Assembly: GCA_947568835.1 (NCBI GenBank)
Contig: OX387610.1
Location: 4,442,001 to 4,506,000 of the forward strand
From: Protonemura montana
Lineage: Eukaryota; Arthropoda; Insecta; Plecoptera; Nemouridae
Direction: 5' to 3'
Length of the DNA: 64,000 nt
Shown here: positions 55,881 to 64,000 of the stretch, one piece after another
Layout: each line of letters starts with the position of its first letter
Numbering within the stretch: the stretch's first letter is position 1
Made by a program: the position numbers and the translations under genes
The notes under the pieces: generated by a model
The model's database searches: none
Told to the model about the DNA's origin: nothing
What the model saw: the letters and a program-made list of their open reading frames with translations, nothing else

Positions 55881-57025
55881 ACACATGACCAGTTCTGTTC
55901 GGGAGAGAGGTTGGAGGGATGAAAGTTAAACAACACTGCGCTGGGTCAGGTATTGGATGGGTGACCATCATACACATGACAAGTTCTGTTCGGGAGAGAG
56001 GTTGGAGGGATGAAAGTTAAGCAACACTGCGCTGGGTCAGGTATTGGATGGGCATGACCATCATACACATGACCAGTTCTGTTCGGGAGAGAGGTTGGAG
56101 GGATGAAAGTTAAACAACACTGCGCTGGGTCAGGTATTGGATGGGTGACCATCATACACATGACCAGTTCTGTTTGGGAGAGAGGTTGGAGGGATGAAAG
56201 TTAAGCAACACTGTGCTGGGTCAGGTATTGAATGGGTGACCATCATACACATGACCAGTTCTGTTCGGGAGAGAGGTTGGAGGGATGAAAGTTAAACAAC
56301 ACTGCGCTGGGTCAGGTATTGGATGGGTGACCATCATACACATGACCAGTTCTGTTTGGGAGAGAGGTTGGAGGGATGAAAGTTAAACAACACTGCGCTG
56401 GGTCAGGTATTGGATGGGTGACCATCATACACATGACCAGTTCTGTTCGGGAGAGAGGTTGGAGGGATGAAAGTTAAGCAACACTGCGCTGGGTCAGGTA
56501 TTGGATGGGCATGACCATCATACACATGACCAGTTCTGTTCGGGAGAGAGGTTGGAGGGATGAAAGTTAAACAACACTGCGCTGGGTCAGGTATTGGATG
56601 GGTGACCATCATACACATGACCAGTTCTGTTTGGGAGAGAGGTTGGAGGGATGAAAGTTAAGCAACACTGTGCTGGGTCAGGTATTGAATGGGTGACCAT
56701 CATACACATGACCAGTTCTGTTCGGGAGAGAGGTTGGAGGGATGAAAGTTAGTACAGTAACTTCACTCGCCTTGCTTATCAACCTCTTGACTTCATGGAT
56801 TTGTGGAGAAATCCTATTGTTCGCGTTGTACCGTTCTTCGGAAGGGACGTTAAGCCGGTGGTCCCCTTGGTTTTCAACAGGAGTAAGCTACTTGCCGGCA
56901 CCAGATTTTCTCTCCTCCCTTCTAGGTTAGGTTCATCATCATCATATCATTCACCGACGTCATAAAAACCAGTGCCGCAGGGCCCTTTGTCAAAACAGTG
57001 CGTCGTTAATCCCAATGATCAATCA
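55881..57025 (+). mobile_element. SINE with ten tandem 5S-like heads
   Basis: Units start at 55881, 55972, 56065, 56156, 56247, 56338, 56429, 56522, 56613 and 56704 (91 or 93 bp). Each has AACACTGCGCTGGGTCAGGT and ACACATGACCAGTTCTGTTC. The last unit runs into a normal SINE body (GTTCGCGTTGTACCGTTCTT) and tail (CAAAACAGTGCGTCGTTAAT) ending near 57025. Units from 55972 to 56428 are repeated with the same variants at +457, a five-unit higher-order repeat. Confidence 0.92.
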
Positions 57026-57029
57026 GCTA

Positions 57030-58130
57030 TAGACAACATGGTGGTGGAGGTGCCAGGCTTGCTCTGCGGGCTGCGTCTAGGAGTTATTACTCAAAACTGC
57101 GTCGGTTCGGATCTACAAAGCAGAATTTAACAGACTGTTTCCATGGCGATATCAAATTTATCCCAATTAATACCATTTATGACCCTGCTTTGAGGATATC
57201 GCTCGTGGGGCGTAATTTTTTTTGCCGTTACGCCTAAATTTTTTTCCGTTAAATTGAGATTATCCTGTTAAATTTAACTCTAGCTTATCCCATCAAGCAA
57301 TTTTCAAGCGTGGATTGCTTTTATTTGCGCAAAGGTATATTCTCTACATAAAATTTTAACCGAGGAGACTTTTTACACGCTTTAAGTTCCAGTTAGGTCG
57401 TATAGTTAAAAAAAAAAAATTACAGATAATTTTGTTAAGATAAAAGTATGCCTCTAAACTATACGGTTTCTTGTATTTTTTTTTTTGCAATCTTTCCCTA
57501 GTTTAAAGCTTTAAGTTGAGAACTATGCCAATCGAGATTTTATTGCCCAGAGTAGTATCGCAAAGAACTTCCCAACTGGCCGTGTTTCATGCGACTCGAA
57601 CGGGGCTCGAACCGCGCGCTCTGCTGGCGGCTTGCCAATGAAATTACTTTCGAATCGTCTCATGCAAACGCAGAACGATAATAAACTCTGGCCAAAGACC
57701 GCGCCAAGACGCAGGGCGAGATTCCAGCAAGCCTAGGAGTTATGACGTCATTCCGCCCTGGACCTATAGCAAAGCGACCTAGGTGTCTTTGCATGCATTT
57801 TACACCACTGGCCGCGGCGGTAAAACTCGTGGACTTCGATTGGCTGTAGGAAATATGGCTTGTCACCGAGAGAATATTGAGGTTAAATAGTTTGTGCTTT
57901 TTGTGAAATCCGATTCAATTCTAGCTTATCAGAGAAGAGCAGACGTCCAATAGCATGCGATTTTGTTTTTTTCTATTTGACAGCTCTGTGATACTGTTTA
58001 TACAATTGACCTAGATCAATATTAACGTCAATAAAATAGCAACGAATGAATTTTGGAAGGGGCTCAGAATTCGTAATACTTTTGGCTTATTCGATTTTCT
58101 GCACCGGTGCGCCCGGGGTGTGCGATGCGA
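57030..58130. other. No gene recognised; intergenic
   Basis: Short frames only; a moderately GC-rich stretch near 57590-57860. Confidence 0.4.
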
Positions 58131-58137
58131 GCGATCT

Positions 58138-58500
58138 GAGTGTTCGACTGGGCATGTGACTCTGTCCCAGTGCAACTTTCACGTGTTCGACTGGGCATGT
58201 GACTCTGTCCCAGTGCAACTTTCACGTGTTCGACTGGGCATGTGACTCTGCCTCAGTGCAACTTTCACGTGTTCGACTGGGCATGTGACTCTGCCCCAGT
58301 GCAACTTTCACGTGTTCAACTGGGCATGTGACTCTGCCCCAGTGCAACTTTCACGTGTTCGACTGGGAATGTGACTCTGCCCCAGTACAACTTTCACGTG
58401 TTCGACTGGGCATGTGACTCTGCCCCAGTGCAACTTTCACGTGTTCAACTGGACATGTGACTCTGCCCCAGTGCAACTTTCACGTGTTCGACTGGCAGAG
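58138..58500 (+). repeat. 43-bp tandem array with CACGTG in each unit
   Basis: About 8.4 copies. The unit holds GTTCGACTGGGCATGTGACT and CTGCCCCAGTGCAACTTTCA; junctions read TTTCACGTGTTC. The inner ACTGGG and CCCAGT can form a hairpin. Confidence 0.92.
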
Positions 58501-59239
58501 TTGCTCGCTCTCGGGTCACTCCCGGTGCACTTTTCTTGAATCGAGAATTGGAAAACAAATTAATGTACTGACAGCTAGTGATCACGTGTTCGGGTGGGAG
58601 CGCTCTCGCTCGGAGCTGGTGCAAACCCGGTGGAGAGCATGACGTCAACGAGCGAGTTTCAAACCCACCCTGGTGCTGGCCAGTCTTGTTTCTTTCTCCG
58701 TCTCTGGCGTGGAAGTTAATATTTGAGCAGCTCTAGCTGCGGCTGTTGCAGATCCACTTTTAATCTGGACAAGGCACGGCAAGGCTTACGGCTTACGGCT
58801 TAAGTCTACTTAGGAATTTAACGCGAAATGAAATATCATCTGCTGGCTCGGAGGCTGGCCGCTACTAATACAACTCAGCTATCCACAGTTTAACAGGTTA
58901 TTTCCCAGAAATGAGTCCTGAAGTTTGATAAACAACTTGTTGGGAAGCCAGACGTTTAAAAAATTAATTAAATCCCGTGAAATGAAGAACTATACAATTT
59001 TTTTTTTCACAACTGAAAAAAAAATCTGTTTCCGTTGAAGGCGGAATTTTTTAATTTGTTTCGCAGCGAGTTTGCTGACAGTCGAGGAATTTTCGCCGGT
59101 CTCCGGGGCGATTGAAACGTTGGCGGGGAAAAATTCATTCCACATTCCGCGGGGAATTACAGATGTAAGCGTGGCGGCCTCGACAGCCACGGAAAAACTG
59201 TTGGCAACACTGTTGGCAAAATTGTTGGCAAGGTAGGAC

Positions 59240-59942
59240 AAACAAGACAGGACAACAATGGATTTCCTGACTTCAATTTTGATCAGCTGGCTGGATCCCA
59301 TGCTCTATCGAGGTTATTTGAGATCAGCTGGCTGGATCCTATGCTCTATCCAGGTTATTTGAGATCAGCTGGCTGGATCCTATGCTCTATCCAGGTTATT
59401 TGAGATCAGCTGGCTGGATCCTATGCTCTATCCAGGTTATTTGAGATCAGCTGGCTGACTCCTATGCTCTATCCGGGTTATTTGAGATCAGCTGGCTGGA
59501 TCCTATGCTCAATCCAGGTTATTTGAGATCAGCTGGCTGGATCCTATGCTCTATCCAGGTTATTTGAGATCAGCTGGCTGGATCCTATGCTCTATCCAGG
59601 TTATTTGAGATCAGCTGGCTGGATCCTATGCTCTATCAAGGTTATTTGAGATCAGCTGGCTGGATCCTATGCTCTATCCAGGTTATTTGAGATCAGCTGG
59701 CTGGATCCTATGCTCTATCCAGGTTATTTGAGATGAGCTGGCTGGATCCTATGCTCTATCAAGGTTATTTGAGATCAGCTGGCTGGATCCTATGCTCTAT
59801 CCAGGTTATTTGAGATCAGCTGGCTGGATCCTATGCTCTATCCAGGTTATTTGAGATCAGCTGGCTGGATCCTATGCTCTATCCAGGTTATTTAAGATCA
59901 ACTGGCTGGATCCTTTGCTCTATCCAGGTTATTTGAGATACA
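59240..59942 (+). repeat. 41-bp satellite, ~16 units, with short element flank
   Basis: It starts with CAATGGATTTCCTGACTTCA and ATTTTGATCAGCTGGCTGG, the inverse of 60715-60745, and then runs as near-identical units to ATTTGAGATA at 59940. Confidence 0.93.
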
Positions 59943-60380
59943 ATTCTTATTTCCTCAGTTTAACTCCAGAATTCGCTTGAATTAGTCGCATTCTAACGGA
60001 GAATTGTTCGATTTGTCAGTTGCTTTTCAAAAAAATCGTGTTAAAAAAAACTTTAATTTATAGAATGACAATTCCATTGCTATTTCATTCATGAAATGTC
60101 TTCGGTACATTTTATTGGTTTAACTCCTTTTTTTCAACAAGTTTATTCTAGAAAATGCGAGTCCCGCACCCCAATGCAGTTGTATGCCGTTGAACACTGA
60201 ATTGCTGGTTTTAAGAAATGCATGCACGGTGACCCACTTCCACCTTGCCCATCCAGTTCTTTATGCGGCGGAATCCTCTGGATTTCATTACGCGAGTTGA
60301 CGCTACAGAAATGCAGCGATGATGCAACGACGGCGTGCATGCTCTAAGGCGGCGGTGGGATTAGGTTCCGGGTGGATAAA

Positions 60381-60420
60381 GTTACGATAAGTTACGACAA
60401 GTTACGACAAGTTACGACGA
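60381..60420 (+). repeat. 10-bp repeat, four units
   Basis: GTTACGACAA, first unit GTTACGATAA and last GTTACGACGA. Confidence 0.85.
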
Positions 60421-60599
60421 AGCCAACGCAAAGTCCGTCGGGCAGAAAGCGATATACTCTGAGAAATGACGGTATCATGATGGTTTTTAGGGACAGTTCA
60501 CTGGAATATAGCTTAGGACTGCTTCCTATCCTTATCTCCTTATCCAAATGTCGATAAGCTTATCATCATTAATGATCAATCATAAATGTAATCAAAAAA

Positions 60600-60960
60600 C
60601 CTAGATAGAGCATAGGATCCAGCCAGTTGATCTGCAATAACCTGGATAGAGCATAGGATCCAGCCAGCTGAATCTCAAATAACCTGGATAGAGCAAAGGA
60701 TTTAGCCACATGATCAAAATTGAAGTCAGGCAATCCATTTTTGGCAAAAAGTAAGAGTCTTTAAATTCAAGGTGTCCCTACAATTTAAACGCTAATTTCA
60801 GATTTCTGGAATCATGTTTCGAACATTAAAGTGGAGAACATTTCAAAGCCACAAAAACTAATTATGAACAACTTAAAAAAGCGCGGGCTTCCAGAGATAA
60901 CTAAAAATCAGGGACTCTCAAGATGGCGGTCTTGGCTTCAAAGTCTCTCTATGACAACCG
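60600..60960 (-). repeat. 41-bp satellite (3 units) plus element body, inverted
   Basis: Satellite at 60600-60715 reads antisense to 59240-59942; the body to 60960 matches 44645-44935. Confidence 0.75.
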
Positions 60961-61204
60961 CTATCCATGTTATTTGAGATCAGTGCAGGAATACCACTGC
61001 CTTTTCAATCTCGTTCGAATGAAGCCCTCCGGCACAAAGGTGTATAGGTTCCGTGCCGCGACGATTGAAGCAAGTTATCTCAACACAGAGTCCCATTGAA
61101 ATCAAATCAAACAGATTGCATTCAATCGGGCCGTGAAACGACGTTGCAGTTCTACGATATACGTCTACTCAGCGACTATTTGGACAAAAACACAATAACA
61201 ATGC

Positions 61205-61489
61205 ATGTTGTTCGTATTTTATCTCACTCTGTTTGTTGCATTGTCTGCATTGGCGGAGACAGATTACCTCATTCGGGAAACTGCGACAGAATGTCGGGCG
61301 CTAACGTGTGGATGGACGGAGAGAGAGGAACGCTCTGGGCATGACATCATTGCAAACTGGCACCTACTGGGACAGAGATTGATTGTATACTTGGTGTCTT
61401 GGGACATATTGCTGGCACCGTGGTCTGGGGATCCTGGTGAAATTATCAACTTATTTTCTCCTAGAAGGGATGGGACTTATTTGAATTGA
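61205..61489 (+). CDS. Possible small secreted protein (94 aa), uncertain
   Basis: The frame opens with a convincing signal peptide (MLFVFYLTLFVALSALAE) and then TDYLIRETATECRALTCGWT. Two cysteines are close together. No family is recognised. The ATG context is ordinary, and no neighbouring exon was found. It lies between a repeat element and a satellite, so chance is possible. Confidence 0.25.
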   Translation: MLFVFYLTLFVALSALAETDYLIRETATECRALTCGWTEREERSGHDIIANWHLLGQRLIVYLVSWDILLAPWSGDPGEIINLFSPRRDGTYLN

Positions 61490-61504
61490 AATTATATGAC
61501 AGGA

Positions 61505-61790
61505 TATCTAGGTCTTGGCTACTTGGTTTCGGTCTTGCCTACTTGGTCTCAGTCTTGCCTACTTGGTCTCGGTCTTGCCTACTTGGTCTCTGTCTTGCCT
61601 GCTTGGTCTCGGTCTTGCCTACTTGGTCTCGGTCTTGCCTACTTGGTCTCGGTCTTCCCTACTTGGTCTCGGTCTTGCCTACTTGGTCTCGGTCTTGCCT
61701 ACTTGGTCTCGGTCTTGCCTACTTGGTCTCGGTCTTGCCTACTTGGTCTCGGTCTTGCCTACCTGGTCTCAGCTACTTAGTCTTGGTCTT
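61505..61790 (+). repeat. 20-bp satellite, plus orientation, ~14 units
   Basis: Unit TACTTGGTCTCGGTCTTGCC. It is the inverse of 1395-1590. The three apparent open frames are artefacts. Confidence 0.92.
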
Positions 61791-61799
61791 GGCTTCTCA

Positions 61800-62555
61800 A
61801 TGCCTAAGTTAACTTTATTTCCCAGAAATTCTTACAAATAACAACAACTACCGGACATTGCGGTTGATGTTCAACAAACGGAGAAATTTAGAGCCGAATT
61901 GTTTATTTTTCACGCTGGATACATCGAAGCGTCGTGTACTTGTATTTGATGTTATTCTTATAAAAGTCAACTCATTCTTCAGATATTGTATGAGGAAAAA
62001 CCATGACATTTTTGTATTTTTTCTTCATGTCCGTACAACATCTTATTTGTCTCCTTACAAACAAACAGTGTGTCTTTACTTTGCACTGCACGTGCACCAT
62101 GTTACACGTCTGTTAAAAACATCTCGTTCGTTTTGCATGCCTCTTCACCCCCCTTAGCAATACAGGTCGGGAACAATGCCGATTCCAATTCCGTGAGTGA
62201 ATGCCCGGGAGCACGACGTCGCCGTCAACTGAACAAGAGTCCTTCCATTACACCGAAGTCCTGGGGGAAGGGCGAGAGGGCTCAGAAAGATGTGTCCCTT
62301 TTGTCCCGGACTCGTGACAGCACGACACGGAATTGTGATAGAAAGCAAAATGATAAATTAACACATTTTTCTAAACTTTCTCGATAACGTCTGAAAACAC
62401 TTAGCTCGCAGTTCAGACAAAGTTAGGCTCTTTTGTGCATGATTAATTAAACGTAATCGTAGTGATTCTCACGATGATTAATGAACGAGTGTAAATTGCG
62501 GGAGCTCGGTGATGGCAGAGTAATAATTCATAGGGGCGCAGGTATGAAATGGGCT
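61800..62555. other. No gene recognised; intergenic
   Basis: Two overlapping frames of about 100 codons have no domain or motif. Confidence 0.4.
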
Positions 62556-62559
62556 ACCC

Positions 62560-63035
62560 GCAAATGCCATAGCGATAAGCACAAGCATAGCGCACAAGGA
62601 TCTTAAAACTTGGTTATCATATGGGACTGCACACAATTGACATAGCAATAAGCACAGGCATAGCACACAAGGATCTTAAAACTTGGTTATCATATGAGAC
62701 TGCGCACGATTGACATGGCAGTAAGCACAAGTATAGCGCACAAGGATCTTAAAACTTGGTTATCGTATGGGACTGCACACAATTGACATAGCAATAAGTA
62801 CAAGCATAGTGCACAAGGATCTTAAAACTTGGTTATCATATGGGACTGCACACAATTGACACAGTGCGCATAAAGCACAAGGGTTTTAAGATTTGTTTAT
62901 CAAATGGGACTGCACACAATTGACATAGCAATAAGTACAAGCATAGCGCACAGGGATCTTAAAACTTGGTTACCATATGGGAATGCACACAATTGACGTA
63001 GCAATAAGCACACGCATAGCGCACAGGGAGCATAC
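62560..63035 (+). repeat. 73-bp tandem array, ~6.5 units
   Basis: Units hold ATAGCAATAAGCACAAGCAT, GATCTTAAAACTTGGTTATC and GGGACTGCACACAATTGAC. The fifth unit is shortened. Confidence 0.9.
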
Positions 63036-63254
63036 CCACATTTTTTTGCAATATTGTACGTCGATCACTCATTCCAGAAAAAGTTTGGTCTACTTTTCGT
63101 TTAAATTCAAGAAACACGTGTTATTTTTACGTGTTAGAGAAAATTTTATATGGAAATGGCATTTAGCAGAACGTAGGTACATTCACAGAATCTTATCATT
63201 CTGAAAAATAAATGCCAAATACACTAGCTCATAATTATTACTACGCAAAACGAG

Positions 63255-63350
63255 AGCAAAGCTAAGCTTAGCTAAGCTCAGGCAACGCTACCCTTTGTCA
63301 GGCAGCGCTACCCTTTGTCGGGCAGCGCTGACAAAGCATAGCGAGAGTAT
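63255..63350. repeat. Short direct and inverted repeats
   Basis: GGCAGCGCTACCCTTTGTC is repeated twice, and CTTTGTC with GACAAAG forms a hairpin around GGGCAGCGCT. Confidence 0.6.
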
Positions 63351-64000
63351 AGAAATTGTTTCAATGTTTTTCACCTTTTGGCACAGCTTCCTCCCCCCAC
63401 CTCCCCCCAACAAAGAAAACACACGGTCTAGAACGGCACCTGAATTCAATTGAGAGCGTACTCACCTTTTTCGTTACAAATTAACCACTGCTTAAGGGTC
63501 GCGCTGAGTTTCATGCAATGCAATGCAAAATCGAATCATTTATCTCTAATGAATTTTCCGGTTCGTGACTCGTCGAACCCGGAGCAGGTGCGTTTGAATG
63601 AAAACACTTAATTGAATATTTGTAAAAAAAAAATTGAACAGAGAAGAGAAAACTCATCGTGAGTTTTAAAAAGTATTTTCATTCTGGTTTATTGAAAAAA
63701 ACCAGCAAAGTGGAATGGCACTTACAAATGAAAAAATGAGTTTTTCAATTAGCATAATTGATGCTCCGTGTAAAATAGGTAGGTATAGGTACTAGCTAGG
63801 TAGGTACATACAGACCACTGTAGGTTAGTAATCAAGAGATTGCTGCTTGATGACAGGAGGGACCAATTAAAATAACCATGCTAATTGGCTAAACAATTTC
63901 ATTTCATTCAGCATTTCTTTGTGTAAACAACCGGCTTACTAAACTGAAAGACCAGAATATAATTGCATTTCTGCTCGCTGGAAAAAAAAAAAAACGAATT
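63351..64000. other. No gene seen
   Basis: AT-rich with short homopolymer runs. Confidence 0.45.

Noticed and set aside
56403-56618. Cys/Pro-rich repeated minus-strand frames over the amplified SINE heads
   Set aside because: They are a by-product of the SINE repeat.

Overview
The window is nuclear DNA from an invertebrate animal. The protein-coding parts are split into exons with GT-AG introns of 0.3-2.8 kb, coding islands are GC-rich inside AT-rich DNA, and the space between genes is filled with SINEs, satellites, fold-back elements and one large DNA transposon. No operons, bacterial ribosome-binding sites or CRISPR arrays are present. A CUB/LDL-receptor-A membrane protein and a 5S-rRNA-derived SINE family fit a metazoan, perhaps an ecdysozoan or another marine invertebrate; the species cannot be named from the sequence.

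Layout. (1) 1-5.7 kb: a 70-bp tandem array derived from a tRNA, a 20-bp satellite, and SINE copies. (2) 5.7-12.4 kb, plus strand: a complete six-exon ornithine aminotransferase gene encoding 439 residues. (3) 12.9-18.5 kb: no convincing gene; tRNA-bearing fold-back repeats and a MITE-like element. (4) 18,482-22,592: a DNA transposon with about 470-bp terminal inverted repeats, a TTGA target duplication and an 818-codon transposase frame on the minus strand, with one stop codon near its N-terminus. (5) 22.97-35.82 kb, plus strand: an unrecognised giant gene rebuilt here from six phase-compatible exons (9,525 nt, 3,174 residues). It has about ten copies of a divergent ~90-residue beta-rich domain, then three separate in-frame tandem-repeat blocks (28-, 5- and 20-residue units) and a short C-terminal coiled coil. 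(6) 35.8-42.2 kb: mostly non-coding, with a 41-bp satellite array. (7) 42.86-50.24 kb, minus strand: eight exons of a CUB-domain, LDLa, single-pass membrane protein whose 5' end lies outside the part that could be traced. (8) 50.7-64 kb: repeat-rich DNA with a SINE whose 5S-like head is amplified ten times, a 43-bp array with a CACGTG in each unit, 41-bp satellites, a 73-bp array, and the same 20-bp satellite as at the left end but in the opposite orientation.

The three genes have no evident common pathway. Ornithine aminotransferase is a mitochondrial metabolic enzyme, the CUB protein is predicted to sit at the cell surface, and the giant repeat protein has no recognised function. The giant protein is the best candidate for something undescribed. 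The transposon lies between ornithine aminotransferase and the giant gene and may fall inside that gene's 5' untranslated intron.
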